DNA of 64,000 nucleotides from Levilactobacillus mulengensis (GTDB taxonomy: Bacteria > Bacillota > Bacilli > Lactobacillales > Lactobacillaceae), in assembly GCF_003946045.1 (NCBI RefSeq), contig NZ_RHNW01000002.1:248001-312000 (forward strand), given 5' to 3'. The notes beneath the pieces were generated by a model that searched no databases, was not told the DNA's origin, and saw only the letters and a list, made by a program, of their open reading frames with translations. Position 1 is the first letter of the stretch; each line of letters starts with the position of its first letter. This document shows, in pieces, positions 1 to 9,278 of the stretch. Position numbers and translations under genes: made by a program.

Positions 1-1848
1 CGCTTGCGCCGAACCGGTCAGTTTGGTGGTGAATTTCGCCTGATCGGAAACGTTGGCCAACTGGAGCACCCCCATGTTTAGCGTCCAGGTGGCGGCGTCG
101 GAGCTGTTGCCTTCCTCGTCGCTTGCCTTCACCACCAGTGAATTACTGCCCGACACCAGGTCGGCAGCGGGAATCGTGAAGTTAAACTCGCCTTCGTCAT
201 CCGGTTGGGTCATCAGCGTTTTACCGTTGAGGGTCCCCGTCACGGTAACGTTTCGGTAATCGTAGTCGTCGGGAATATTGTCCATCACCACCGTCCCAGT
301 CACCTTAGTGTCCTGGTTGGGCTGCACGTTGACCGGGTCGCCGCTGAGCTTGTGGATTGAGATCAAGCGGTTCGGCGTCAGGGTAAACGGCACCGTATCG
401 GTACTCAAAATGTTATTCGTGCCGTCAAAATTACTGGTCGTGGCGGGCACGGTCGTTTCCTTGGTCACATCATCGGCCGTCCCCAGTAGCGTAATGCTAG
501 CTTCTTTATTTGAATTACTCAAGTCTTGCGGCAACGTGTACTTGGCCAGCTGACTGGCTAAGTTGTCCCCGGTCAGGGTCGCTACCTTGCTGTCGCCGTA
601 GCTGACGATTGCCTGATTAAACGTCAGGTCACGTGGCAGGCTGAGCTTAGCCACAATGTTCTTCCAGTCCTGCCGGCCATCGACGTACCCCAGGTTGTAG
701 GTCAATTTAACCTTGTCGTCCGACTTGACCTTGTCCCCGCTGGCAACGTCTTTGCCGGTCGTGACATCGTTCAGGGTGCTTTTCGCCGTTGCGTTGACCA
801 GCCCGGGAATCTGTTCAAAAATCACCAAATTATTTTCCCACTTAGACGAATCCGTCGTCCCGGTAAAGCCCCAGCGGGTTTCGCCGGAGTCCGTGGTCGT
901 GATAGTGGTCGGGTCATTGCCCCCACCCACCAGGCCGCCGGGGTCCAAACTGAAGTCGGCGCCCTGACCCTTCAACTTCTCACCGGTCTGGGGATCCTTG
1001 TCATCAATCACATAATTCATCTTGCTGTACCCGTCCCACGTCAGGGTGAGGTGGTGCCATTTACCATCGGATAGACTTAGATTGTTCACGGTTCCCCGAT
1101 GTAACATATATGGGGCTGAAATAGCTGGGTCAGAAACATACGTCTTGGTATCACTGGGATAATTCCAGGCAATGTGTGCGCCAGAAACACTCGCAACATT
1201 ATCGAACGAATTACTGTAATCTAGGGCACTGCTAGGTGTCTTATTAGTTTCTGTATCAAACTCCATCGCCCAACTGTGCTGAATGGCTGATTTTGCTATC
1301 GTGTCAGGCGTGGTATTGGTGAAGTAACTCGCCCCCCAAACACCTAAACTCTCGCCCTGAATAACGGGCCCGCCTATCAGTGATGACTGATACTTGGTCG
1401 TCGCCGCTAGCCCATTGCTGTCATTCTGCAAGACGAAGGCCATCCCCTCGCCCGCAGTCCCGGCACTCTGCTTGTTGCCAAAGTACATCCACATCGACGC
1501 CGTTTCCTGCACATGCTTCGAATTCAGCGGAAAGGGATTGTTGTCCGTGGACCAAATGGCGCCAGATTGGCCAGAACCATTCGTCACCTCGACCGCTTGG
1601 GTTCCGGAGACCCCAGCACTCTCGGGAACGTCAACCACCTTGGACTGATTGAATTTCTGTTTGCTCCAAGCCGTCCCGGGCGTAAAAATGTTGGCACTGC
1701 TGTCGCTAGCATCTTGAATCTTGATGCCTTGGGGCGCCGTGTTTAACGCATTGTCTAGATCCGCGTCAGCGTGTGCCACCCCATTGGCACCGATTCCCAT
1801 CGCCACAATAAACCCTACTAGTCCTAGGCCCCATTGGGTTAACCGCAT
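1..1848 (-). CDS. Secreted lectin-like surface protein, C-terminus beyond window (partial)
   Basis: The reverse frame is open from an ATG at 1848 (AAGGAG upstream) to the window edge, 616 codons with no stop. The N-terminus is a signal peptide (MRLTQWGLGLVGFIVAMG..., likely cut after AHA). About residues 40-300 resemble a bacterial L-type lectin domain, with blocks such as EGMAFVLQND, SWAMEFDTE and WHHLTLTWDGY. After that come Ig/cadherin-like beta modules with regular TGTVV and TLNGK spacing. This layout is typical of large WxL-family or LPXTG surface proteins of lactobacilli, but the anchor lies outside the window. A role in carbohydrate binding at the wall is inferred. The start and reading frame are clear; the exact family is not. 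Confidence 0.8.
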   Translation of the reverse strand, partial: MRLTQWGLGLVGFIVAMGIGANGVAHADADLDNALNTAPQGIKIQDASDSSANIFTPGTAWSKQKFNQSKVVDVPESAGVSGTQAVEVTNGSGQSGAIWSTDNNPFPLNSKHVQETASMWMYFGNKQSAGTAGEGMAFVLQNDSNGLAATTKYQSSLIGGPVIQGESLGVWGASYFTNTTPDTIAKSAIQHSWAMEFDTETNKTPSSALDYSNSFDNVASVSGAHIAWNYPSDTKTYVSDPAISAPYMLHRGTVNNLSLSDGKWHHLTLTWDGYSKMNYVIDDKDPQTGEKLKGQGADFSLDPGGLVGGGNDPTTITTTDSGETRWGFTGTTDSSKWENNLVIFEQIPGLVNATAKSTLNDVTTGKDVASGDKVKSDDKVKLTYNLGYVDGRQDWKNIVAKLSLPRDLTFNQAIVSYGDSKVATLTGDNLASQLAKYTLPQDLSNSNKEASITLLGTADDVTKETTVPATTSNFDGTNNILSTDTVPFTLTPNRLISIHKLSGDPVNVQPNQDTKVTGTVVMDNIPDDYDYRNVTVTGTLNGKTLMTQPDDEGEFNFTIPAADLVSGSNSLVVKASDEEGNSSDAATWTLNMGVLQLANVSDQAKFTTKLTGSAQA

Positions 1849-1910
1849 GTCTGCTCACTCCTTCGATTTACTTTGAAAGCAATTTCTGTCGAACATATTC
1901 AATGGTTTTT

Positions 1911-1939
1911 ATTATACACTAAAATCGTTTAAATCGTAA
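1911..1939 (-). promoter_or_regulatory. Promoter of the lectin-like gene
   Basis: On the reverse strand TTACGA (-35) and a perfect TATAAT (-10) are 17 bases apart, about 65 bases upstream of the ATG. The 375-base gap 1849-2223 holds this promoter, the one facing right at 2130-2158, and nothing else recognisable. Confidence 0.55.
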
Positions 1940-2129
1940 GGTATTTTAAATAACAAACTATTTCGCTTTGCCGTTATCAGGTGAACACCGACTTCTAAGC
2001 AGTGAAAATCACCTGTCTGGCTTTCTTGAATTTGTCACAAAAATGAAAAAGCATTGCCCTAGTCGCTATTAAACCGGCAATTAACTCCCTAGAATCCTGC
2101 AATGACAGCGGTTTCACGCCTCGTCGGAC

Positions 2130-2158
2130 CTGAAAATATACGAATAACGTGCTATAAT
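2130..2158 (+). promoter_or_regulatory. Promoter of the membrane protein gene (extended -10)
   Basis: TGCTATAAT (TG at 2150, TATAAT 2153-2158) is an extended -10 element. A weak -35 (CTGAAA) lies 17 bases upstream. It sits about 65 bases before the start codon at 2224. Confidence 0.55.
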
Positions 2159-2223
2159 CAAAAACAACTATTCGAAAATTCTATTTGTATATAAATCAAC
2201 TGCTTAAGGAGGACCCCTGCACC

Positions 2224-3135
2224 ATGTCATTGTCTAAACTTGAAGTCCGGGATTACCTGATAGGATTCGCTTTTGTCCTGTCGCTGGTCTCCATTGCCAC
2301 CCTGCTCGGCGACTACGAGATCATCCTACCCGAGATTGGCGCATTAACGGCCGGCACTTGGATCTACCACAATAGTAGTTGGATCGCGCAGCCATTTAAG
2401 ATTTTCCTCGCCCCATCCGGCACCGCCGTAATTGGCTTTCTGGTCAACCAACTAGGCATCACCTACGCCGAAAAGGTCTATCTAACGCTATTGCTCATCT
2501 TACTGTTACTTAGCGTTTTGCGCTCAACCCTGGCGCCGTCCTTCGCGACCGGCCTGTTGCCCATCATCATCAACGCCACGCACTGGTCATTTATCGTAGC
2601 CATCCTGGTCTTCACGTTGTCACTGACCGTGGGCGTCCTGTTGCAGGGCCACTACCGCGGCAAGCCAGCGGGCCAACCACTCCACGTGTCCCACATGTTA
2701 GGCTTCACGTTGGTGGCTTCCGTCTGGGTCGCAGCGGTCTGGCTAGCCGGTTTTCCACAAATGGCGGGGATTCCGCCGGTACTGGTCGTCTTTTTCGAGG
2801 TGTCCCAGATGCCAACCTATCCCGGCAAGCTCGCTATCAAACAGATCATTGCCCTGGCCGGCGCCGCCACTCTGGGCGTTATGATTCACCTGGTCTTGGC
2901 CTCCTGGCTCTTAACCACGCTGCTTGCGCTGCCACTGGTCTTTGTCCTGCTGCAACTGTTACGCATCAAGCTACCGGCAGCCTACGCGTTCCCGTTGCTA
3001 GCGTTGGTCTTACCGGCAAATATGTTCCACACCCTGCCCATCGCGGCCACGCTGGCGGCCTGCTTCTTCCTGGGGTCGGTCTTTGCCTTTCGCAAGGTCA
3101 CGGCGCTACGGGGCCTGGCTTCGGAAAATAATTAA
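2224..3135 (+). CDS. Polytopic membrane protein, possibly HPP-family-like
   Basis: A 303-residue protein made almost entirely of hydrophobic segments, about 8-9 predicted membrane spans. I chose ATG 2224 over an in-frame upstream start because AAGGAGG lies just before it. The stretch around residues 35-70 (LPEIGALTAG..., WIAQPFKIFLAPSG) recalls the conserved block of HPP-family membrane proteins, but the HPP triplet itself is absent, so the assignment is tentative. It stands alone with its own promoter and a small downstream hairpin. No substrate can be assigned. Confidence 0.75.
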   Translation: MSLSKLEVRDYLIGFAFVLSLVSIATLLGDYEIILPEIGALTAGTWIYHNSSWIAQPFKIFLAPSGTAVIGFLVNQLGITYAEKVYLTLLLILLLLSVLRSTLAPSFATGLLPIIINATHWSFIVAILVFTLSLTVGVLLQGHYRGKPAGQPLHVSHMLGFTLVASVWVAAVWLAGFPQMAGIPPVLVVFFEVSQMPTYPGKLAIKQIIALAGAATLGVMIHLVLASWLLTTLLALPLVFVLLQLLRIKLPAAYAFPLLALVLPANMFHTLPIAATLAACFFLGSVFAFRKVTALRGLASENN

Positions 3136-3145
3136 ACTTGCGGTT

Positions 3146-3175
3146 CACAACGTTAATTGGTTGTGGGCCTTTTTC
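3146..3175 (+). terminator. Weak rho-independent terminator
   Basis: CACAAC (3146) pairs with GTTGTG (3160), followed by GGGCC and a T5 tract. Confidence 0.5.
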
Positions 3176-3267
3176 ATTTACCAATCTTTTACTGAACCAT
3201 CATCAGAGTTTTACACGACTCCCGTAAACTAGAAATTACTATTCTTCTACATAAAAGGAGTCTTCTT

Positions 3268-4095
3268 GTGTTAGATATTATTAAAGCCATTATTCTCGGT
3301 ATCATTGAAGGGGTCACGGAGTTCCTGCCAATCAGTTCTACCGGTCACCTCTACCTCGCCGATGAATTTATTAAATTAGACGAGCCCACCGCCTTCATTA
3401 ACATGTTAATGGTCGTCATCCAACTAGGTGCCATTCTGGCCGTCCTGGTTCTCTACTTTAATAAACTGAATCCCTGGGCGCGCAGTAAAAACCAATTGGC
3501 GCGTCACCAGACCTGGACGCTCTGGGTCAAGGTCATCATCGCCGTCCTACCCTCGGTCATCATTGGCCTCCCATTAAACGATTGGATGGATGCCCACCTG
3601 ACTAGCTGGCAAGTCATCGCCACAACCTTAGTCTTGTACGGCATTTTGTTCATCCTCATTGAAAATTACAATCGGGCCAAGACGCCCCGGTTTACTGACT
3701 TGAACCAGTTGCCGCTGACCTTAGCCATTAGCATTGGCCTCTTCCAGGTGCTGGCCATGGTGCCCGGCACCTCCCGCTCAGGCGCCACCATTCTGGGGGC
3801 CATCTTGATTGGCGCCTCCCGTTACGTGGCCACCGAATTTTCCTTTTTCCTAGCGATTCCGACCATGTTTGGCGCCTCCTCATTGAAGGTTCTCAAATAC
3901 TTCATTCACGGCAATACTTTCACTTACAGCCAAGTGATCGTTCTCCTGACCGGGGTCATCGTCTCCTATATCGTGGCCTACCTGTCGATCAAATTTCTCC
4001 TAAGCTACATTAAAAATAACGACTTCAAGCCCTTCGGCTGGTACCGAATTATCCTCGGAATCATCGTCATTGGCTATTTCGGATTAATCCGGTAG
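3268..4095 (+). CDS. uppP: Undecaprenyl-diphosphatase
   Basis: Integral membrane enzyme that dephosphorylates undecaprenyl pyrophosphate, so that the lipid carrier for peptidoglycan and wall polymers can be reused; overproduction gives bacitracin tolerance in this family. The 275-residue protein has both signature regions: [14 protein letters not shown] near residue 14 (Glu-rich site) and PGTSRSG near residue 168, with about eight membrane spans between and around them. The start is GTG at 3268, preceded by AAAGGAG with 8-base spacing. Length is normal for the BacA/UppP family. It is monocistronic between two surface-related genes. Confidence 0.95.
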   Translation: MLDIIKAIILGIIEGVTEFLPISSTGHLYLADEFIKLDEPTAFINMLMVVIQLGAILAVLVLYFNKLNPWARSKNQLARHQTWTLWVKVIIAVLPSVIIGLPLNDWMDAHLTSWQVIATTLVLYGILFILIENYNRAKTPRFTDLNQLPLTLAISIGLFQVLAMVPGTSRSGATILGAILIGASRYVATEFSFFLAIPTMFGASSLKVLKYFIHGNTFTYSQVIVLLTGVIVSYIVAYLSIKFLLSYIKNNDFKPFGWYRIILGIIVIGYFGLIR

Positions 4096-4334
4096 ATTTT
4101 ATTGGCTGCTAATAAGTCTTCCTATTCACTATTGAAACATTTGTATAAATTCGGTTACATACTTAGAGCCATCTAGGTTGAGGGGGTATCGTAACCCCTA
4201 TGTATCCAAGGTTTACGTCATATAACTTTACTCGCTTGTGACGCCCTTTTAATTGCGTAGTAACACGATTGCAACATTTATCGCGTATCCTACAGGGTAG
4301 AGATTAACAAACGAGGAAGAGTGTTTAAAAAAAT

Positions 4335-4733
4335 ATGACTAAATTTAAAATCAAATTAGCTTCAATCTTATTAATTTTCGGCTTCTCATTCGGCATGATC
4401 GCCAATGTTGCCACTAGCTTCACTTCAGAACCTAGTGTGACCGCTGAAGCCGCTACACTGTCTGCTAATCAAAAGAAGCAAATCGCCCAAATCAACTCCG
4501 GCCTGTCCAAGAAGCAAAAGGCCGCCAAGAACTGGATTGCCTTCCGCGAATCCCGCTTCAGCTACCGTGCACGTAACGGTAACTGTTATGGTCGTTACCA
4601 ATTACTGAAGTCTTACCTGCACGGTGACTTATCCGCCGTCAACCAAGAAAAGACTGCCAACAAGTACGTTGCTGGTCGTTACGGTTCTTGGACGAAAGCA
4701 AAGTCCTTCTGGCAACATCACCACTGGTACTAA
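4335..4733 (+). CDS. Apf-like secreted protein (lysozyme-like C-terminal domain)
   Basis: A 132-residue exported protein. It has a signal peptide (residues 1 to about 40, cut near AEAA), a short charged linker, and a C-terminal domain from WIAFRESRFSYRARNG through GRYQL to AGRYGSW. This C-terminal domain is the hallmark of aggregation-promoting factor (Apf) and related extracellular transglycosylase-like proteins of lactobacilli. The Glu in RES is the expected catalytic-type acid. Unlike many Apf relatives it carries no LysM domain and almost no Thr/Ser linker. Upstream, 4096-4334 is a long leader with a small GGGGT/ACCCC hairpin near 4186. A strong terminator follows. Confidence 0.85.
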   Translation: MTKFKIKLASILLIFGFSFGMIANVATSFTSEPSVTAEAATLSANQKKQIAQINSGLSKKQKAAKNWIAFRESRFSYRARNGNCYGRYQLLKSYLHGDLSAVNQEKTANKYVAGRYGSWTKAKSFWQHHHWY

Positions 4734-4749
4734 ACTAAATTTTAAGTTG

Positions 4750-4786
4750 CGACCGAACGTCTAAACCCGTTCGGTCGTTTTTTCTT
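4750..4786 (+). terminator. Rho-independent terminator of the apf-like gene
   Basis: Perfect 9-bp stem CGACCGAAC/GTTCGGTCG followed by a T-rich run. Confidence 0.9.
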
Positions 4787-4850
4787 GTCCAAATTTGTCA
4801 TCCGCGCCTAATTCCCGTACACTGGGAACCAAACGCTACTCTACGAAAGA

Positions 4851-5393
4851 ATGATGATTTTGAAAAAATGGCTAATTACCGCCGGTGCCGTCGCCTTATT
4901 GTTACTTGTCGGTGGCCTGGTTTGGACCCACCACAGCCCTTCGACCGCCCCCACAGCTAACTCCCAGTCGACTAAGAAGGCGGTCAAACATACCACGCCA
5001 CCGCTCACCCTAGCTGAGTTGAAGGCCAGTCCCAAGCTCACTTACAGTTGCCTGATCTACTACGCCATCAAGGACACCAAGCTTCAGCGGTGGCAAGAGG
5101 TCAACGACTTTCAAGCCGGTTGGCAGGTCGAACACTTTGCCAAGAAACACCCGACGCGCTACCTGGTCTGGTCGGACATGAACATCACGTCCGCGGAAAA
5201 GAACCTGGCGCCCAACTGGTTTTCTCTCAGCGGCGACAAGGTCACCTACGACAGCATGATTGTCCACTCGTTTCATAAGGATCAGACGGCCACCACGACC
5301 TTGGCTAAAGTTATCAAAAGACTAAACGCCGATCACGCCATGAAGAAAGTCCGGTCGATGCCCACGAAGATGACGGTTTTGAATCATCGGTAA
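4851..5393 (+). CDS. Membrane-anchored hypothetical protein
   Basis: A 180-residue protein with one N-terminal hydrophobic segment (ILKKWLITAGAVALLLLVG) and no lipobox cysteine, so it is probably a signal anchor with an extracytoplasmic domain. The rest is soluble, with Trp-rich patches (WQEVNDFQAGWQVEHF, YLVWSDMNI). I do not recognise the family. Two adjacent ATGs (4851 and 4854) are both possible starts. The opposite strand is also open over part of this gene, but only this frame carries a membrane segment and a plausible start. Confidence 0.6.
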   Translation: MMILKKWLITAGAVALLLLVGGLVWTHHSPSTAPTANSQSTKKAVKHTTPPLTLAELKASPKLTYSCLIYYAIKDTKLQRWQEVNDFQAGWQVEHFAKKHPTRYLVWSDMNITSAEKNLAPNWFSLSGDKVTYDSMIVHSFHKDQTATTTLAKVIKRLNADHAMKKVRSMPTKMTVLNHR

Positions 5394-5395
5394 AC

Positions 5396-5428
5396 AAAAG
5401 GGACTGATTCTTTTACGAACCAATCCCT
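5396..5428 (-). terminator. Terminator between convergent genes
   Basis: GGGACTGATTC (5400) pairs imperfectly (9 of 11) with GAACCAATCCC (5417). The T-rich tail lies on the reverse strand. Confidence 0.65.
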
Positions 5429-5434
5429 CGAACG

Positions 5435-5923
5435 TTAATATTTGCCGTTAGCTAAGCCAGAGTAGCGATGAGTTATCTTGTGGCCTTTAATGAAATCAAA
5501 CCAGTAACCGCTTTGGAATCCTCGCACAACCTTATACCGCTTATGTTTAATCTTACGAGTCGCTAGACTAAAATCATTTTCTGGAAACATGCTGCTAGAA
5601 CTATCTTTTAACTTACTGTTCAAGGTAAAAAGGATTTGCCCTTTATACCGTCCAAATGTCTTAAATGCTAGCTTATGATTATTGGCCTTGGCATTAGCCT
5701 TTGCCTTAAATGGTTTTTTTCCATAATCTGGTCCAGAAATCTGAGCACTATGCTTTCTGATAATCAGTGTGTCCCACTTTTTATGGCCAGAATATCGATA
5801 GAATGTGCCACGAAACTTTGCTGGTACTGTCTTAGAAGATGCACTAGCACTAGTCGGCACTCCCAACAAAACAAATGCTACAATAACGCTAATGATGACT
5901 AGAACCTTTCGTTTTATTACCAT
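5435..5923 (-). CDS. Small secreted protein, GTW/GTF-motif family, copy 1
   Basis: A 162-residue protein: signal peptide (IKRKVLVIISVIVAFVLLG, cut near ASA), then a basic mature domain that opens with the motif VPAKFRGTFYRYSG. The same motif opens the mature part of three other proteins in the window (31339-32016, 49148-49711, 49742-50302), so these are paralogues. No anchor or catalytic motif is visible; the protein is probably released or wall-associated by charge. The GxW-like opening and alternating strands suggest a small beta-barrel, but that is inference. Confidence 0.75.
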   Translation of the reverse strand: MVIKRKVLVIISVIVAFVLLGVPTSASASSKTVPAKFRGTFYRYSGHKKWDTLIIRKHSAQISGPDYGKKPFKAKANAKANNHKLAFKTFGRYKGQILFTLNSKLKDSSSSMFPENDFSLATRKIKHKRYKVVRGFQSGYWFDFIKGHKITHRYSGLANGKY

Positions 5924-6021
5924 TAAAATCCCTCCTATTACCAGAATAATCGTTTGAATTACACATTAACAGCATTCCCTAACCAGCCATGCCCAATTGG
6001 CTAGCAATCATATATCGTATC

Positions 6022-6063
6022 AAAAAATTGGTTAACGCCCCAACAGGCATTAACCAATTTTTT
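6022..6063 (-). terminator. Bidirectional terminator
   Basis: AAAAAATTGGTTAA pairs perfectly with TTAACCAATTTTTT around a 14-base loop. The stop codon of the following reverse-strand gene is inside the stem. Confidence 0.8.
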
Positions 6064-7228
6064 CGTTCTTTTCACGTTCTAAGACACCCTCGGTTCCCAC
6101 ATCAATCAACGCTTCAATTCGGTCCAGCAGCATTAACAGCCACCCAAAGGCCAGGACGAACGCCATCATTTCAAATGCAGTCAGGGAGAAGTAGCCAAAC
6201 ACCTGAAACAGCAACGCCGCAACCACCAGGGCCACGCCGACACCGTCCGACAGGTACAAGAAATCCTTGGTGATATCTGGCAAGAGCCAGCGCACACCCA
6301 CGATAAGCGCAATGATAAAGTACACCAACAACACGGCGACTTGGTCGTGAAGCGCATGCGAATTCGCATTGTTCGGGAAAACCCCGACCATCCCCAAATC
6401 CAGTGCCGTTAGCGTCAACAGTGTGCGTAACACCAGCAGCTGCCGCGACTTGGGAAAGACCTCATGCAGCCGAACGAAGAGGTAATCGATCAACGCAATC
6501 ATCAGTAGCGCTGAGAAGATCAGCGTCGCGTTGAACTGCCAACCGCTCGCCGCCCCATTGGTCCCTAGGAAACTCAGGTTATGTTGCCACCAGTATTTCT
6601 GGTTGTTCACGGCCATGGCAATGACCACGCCGCTAATAATCACCAGAATCAGCACGGTCGACAACACGCCGGCGTCCACCACCAGGGCGAAGTAGATCAT
6701 CACCGCATTGGTCACCACGCCAAAAGCAAACAGAATCAGGCTGGCCGTCACCCGACCGAAGCTCGCCCCCTTGAATAGCACGCCCAACAGCCACATGCTT
6801 CCGGTCAGGACCAATCCCAGAATCAGGGCAAAAGACAACACGATGACCGGAAAGTTTCGCCAGTAAATGTTTTGGCTAAAATGCGTGTGGGGGTTCTTGC
6901 GGTCGCGAATAAAGAAGCCGGCGAACAAGAGGGTTCCCATGCTAACCCCCAGCAGAATGATCATCGTCGCTAACGAGTAGTTGCCCACTAGTTTTACCGT
7001 GTGAATCCCTTGAATCCGTAAGAAAATATAGAACGCCAGACTGACCACTAACGCCGTCAACACCGGCCACAGCAGTACCCGATTCTGAAATAATTGTTGC
7101 CGGGGTTCGTTGAGTTGCACCACCAGCCGGTCCCGCTTGACCACCAATTTGACGGGCGTATCTTCCTTCAAATGCAGTTGGTTGCTGATTTCTGCGGGTA
7201 TTTTTAAATGAAACTCTTTCTCTGTCAT
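6050..7228 (-). CDS. AbrB-like domain fused to a multi-span membrane protein
   Basis: A 392-residue protein. Residues 1-42 (FHLKIPAEISNQLHLKED...VVKRDRLVVQL) read like a SpoVT/AbrB swapped-hairpin module, the fold of DNA-binding transition regulators and some antitoxins. It is joined directly to about nine or ten membrane spans (residues 50-375) with no recognised transporter motif. The AbrB-like part may tether the membrane domain to DNA or act as a dimerisation unit; function is unknown. The start ATG at 7228 is preceded by GGAGG. Monocistronic. Confidence 0.75.
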   Translation of the reverse strand: MTEKEFHLKIPAEISNQLHLKEDTPVKLVVKRDRLVVQLNEPRQQLFQNRVLLWPVLTALVVSLAFYIFLRIQGIHTVKLVGNYSLATMIILLGVSMGTLLFAGFFIRDRKNPHTHFSQNIYWRNFPVIVLSFALILGLVLTGSMWLLGVLFKGASFGRVTASLILFAFGVVTNAVMIYFALVVDAGVLSTVLILVIISGVVIAMAVNNQKYWWQHNLSFLGTNGAASGWQFNATLIFSALLMIALIDYLFVRLHEVFPKSRQLLVLRTLLTLTALDLGMVGVFPNNANSHALHDQVAVLLVYFIIALIVGVRWLLPDITKDFLYLSDGVGVALVVAALLFQVFGYFSLTAFEMMAFVLAFGWLLMLLDRIEALIDVGTEGVLEREKNEKIG

Positions 7229-7333
7229 TTTTCCTCCAGGTCGTTCACGTCACAATGAAGCCAATTATAACAAACTTTGTGACGCCCCGCCCGCCATTCT
7301 GGTGAAGCACGTGCTTAATTTCCCCTGAAAGCC

Positions 7334-7371
7334 AAAAAGGAACCGACCCATTCGCGGTCAGTTCCCTTTCA
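7334..7371 (-). terminator. Terminator of the aldo/keto reductase pair
   Basis: On the reverse strand, GGGAACTGACC and GGTCGGTTCC form a stem followed by a T tract. Confidence 0.8.
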
Positions 7372-7378
7372 TCAGTTA

Positions 7379-8242
7379 TTAATCATCGGCGTGCACATCG
7401 TAAGCCGCTAACATCTGTTCAACGCCTGGGGCATCGGGATCATGCGACCCCTTGCCGGTATCCAGGGCTTCCAGCTGCTTCATTTCATCAGCCGTTAAGG
7501 TGAAGTCAAAGATGTCCAAATTACTCTTGATTCGGTCGGCGTGCACCGACTTAGGCAAAACAATGACGCCCAGTTGGTTTTCAAACCGGAGGATAACTTG
7601 CCCCGCATCCTTGTGGTATTTTTCAGCCAATTTGGCAATCACTGGGTTGGTCAACAAGGCTTGGTTCCCTTGACCTAAGGGTGCCCAGGCTTCCAGCTTC
7701 ACATCGTCAGCCGCCATGATTTCACGGATGGCGTGTTGCTGGAACAGCGGGTTGAATTCAACCTGGTTAACGGCTGGCATGACCGTAAAGTCGGGCACAA
7801 AGTGGTTCCAGATTTTAGGCGTCATGTTGGAGACCCCAATCGCGCGAATCTTGCCCGCCTGTTGGGCTTCTTCCATGGCTCGCCAAGCGCCGACCACGTC
7901 ACCATAGGGTTGATGAATCAAGTAAAGGTCTAAATAGTCCAGGCCCAACTTCTTCAGGGATAAATCGATGGCCTTCTTGGCTGGTTCGTACCCGAAGTCT
8001 TGGAGCCAAAGCTTGCTGGTGACCAAAATCTGGTCGCGAGGAATGCCACTATCCTTGATAGCCTGACCGACTTCGGCCTCATTAAAGTAGGCCACGGCTG
8101 TATCGATGTGGCGGTAACCATCCTTGAGCGCTTCCGTTACAGCCTTGTAAGTGGACCCGTCGCTAGGAATTTGGAAAACACCAAATCCAATCGCGGGAAT
8201 CTCGTTACCATCATTTAACTTAATCGTTGGTGTCGTTGTCAT
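7379..8242 (-). CDS. Aldo/keto reductase (second gene of a tandem pair)
   Basis: Cytosolic NADPH-dependent carbonyl reductase of the AKR superfamily, 287 residues, the usual length. The catalytic tetrad is in place: Asp and Tyr in YRHIDTAVAYFNE, Lys in VTSKLW, His in YLIHQPYGD. The late LPKSVHADRIKSN block is the cofactor phosphate-binding region. It starts 6 bases after the stop of the paralogous gene upstream, with an AAAGGAG, so the two form an operon. Substrate cannot be predicted; homologues reduce methylglyoxal, 2,5-diketogluconate and other aldehydes. Confidence 0.92.
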   Translation of the reverse strand: MTTTPTIKLNDGNEIPAIGFGVFQIPSDGSTYKAVTEALKDGYRHIDTAVAYFNEAEVGQAIKDSGIPRDQILVTSKLWLQDFGYEPAKKAIDLSLKKLGLDYLDLYLIHQPYGDVVGAWRAMEEAQQAGKIRAIGVSNMTPKIWNHFVPDFTVMPAVNQVEFNPLFQQHAIREIMAADDVKLEAWAPLGQGNQALLTNPVIAKLAEKYHKDAGQVILRFENQLGVIVLPKSVHADRIKSNLDIFDFTLTADEMKQLEALDTGKGSHDPDAPGVEQMLAAYDVHADD

Positions 8243-8248
8243 ATTATC

Positions 8249-9118
8249 TTACTCCTTTAATTGTTTTAAACTAGAACCGAAAATTTGTTCAATCGTGACC
8301 GGATCGCGGTGGTCAAAGAACTGGCTTTCCTGCCGGTCCAATGCCGCCATCGTGGTCATTTCTGCTGGAGTCAATTCAAAATCAAAGACGTCGATATTTT
8401 CTGCCATGCGTTCTGCGTGCACGGACTTGGGAATCACCGTGATGCCGCGCTGCAGGAGCCACCGCAGGATGACCTGTCCCACCGTCTTGCCGTGAGCCTG
8501 GGCAATCCCAGCAATCGTTTCATTGGTGAAAATATCATGTTTGCCCTCGGCGAATGGCGCCCAGGCTTCGACGCGGATGTCTTCGCCCTGGTTAAACGCC
8601 ACCTCAGTGGGCTGTTGGTACCACGGGTTGACCTCAATCTGGTTAATCACCGGCTTCACGTTCATGGTCAGCTCCAGGTTCTTCAGCTGATCGGCGTAAA
8701 AGTTGGAGACCCCAATCGAGCGAATCTTGCCGGCCTGTTGAGCCTCCTCCAGTGCGCGCCAAGCTCCCATCGTGTCGCCGTAAGGCTGGTGCAACAGGTA
8801 TAAGTCCAAATAATCCAGGCCCAGGCGTGCCAGTGAGGCGTCGATGCCCCGCTTGGCCCGGTCATAGGTGAAGTCAGACACCCACAGCTTCGAGGTCACA
8901 AAGATATCGTCGCGGGGCACGCCACTGCGCTTGATGCCGCGGCCAACGGCTTCTTCGTTTTGGTAAGCCGTCGCGGTATCCAGTAACCGGTAACCGGCTT
9001 GTAGGGCGGCAATCACGGCATCTTCGCATTCCTTTAAATCGGGAACCTGAAAGACCCCGAAGCCTAATTGTGGCATCTCATGACCATCGTTTAATTTAAT
9101 TGTTGGGACATTTGTCAT
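8249..9118 (-). CDS. Aldo/keto reductase (first gene of a tandem pair)
   Basis: A 289-residue AKR-family oxidoreductase, clearly paralogous to its neighbour. Tetrad residues are seen in YRLLDTATAYQNE (Asp, Tyr), VTSKLW (Lys) and YLLHQPYGD (His), and the cofactor loop is IPKSVHAERMAEN. It differs in having an uninterrupted RWLLQRGITVIP strand where the neighbour reads RFENQLGVIVLP. Tandem duplication is inferred. The upstream gap carries a structured repeat (9279-9463) and then a LysR gene that points away. Confidence 0.92.
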   Translation of the reverse strand: MTNVPTIKLNDGHEMPQLGFGVFQVPDLKECEDAVIAALQAGYRLLDTATAYQNEEAVGRGIKRSGVPRDDIFVTSKLWVSDFTYDRAKRGIDASLARLGLDYLDLYLLHQPYGDTMGAWRALEEAQQAGKIRSIGVSNFYADQLKNLELTMNVKPVINQIEVNPWYQQPTEVAFNQGEDIRVEAWAPFAEGKHDIFTNETIAGIAQAHGKTVGQVILRWLLQRGITVIPKSVHAERMAENIDVFDFELTPAEMTTMAALDRQESQFFDHRDPVTIEQIFGSSLKQLKE

Positions 9119-9278
9119 TTAACTCATCTTGCCTTTCGCTTAACTGATGAGATTACTATAGTCCCAATCCAATCCGTTGAAAATTACCAATAATTTATGC
9201 TAGTATTCGTTTAGCGTATACTAGTCTTGGATTTCGCCTCCGGGACGGTGAAAACAGACCGGGACGCTGCAGCTAGTC

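Noticed and set aside
4841-5278. Reverse frames and a second forward frame across the 4851-5393 gene
   Set aside because: Shadows of the forward gene; no start signals or recognisable domains.
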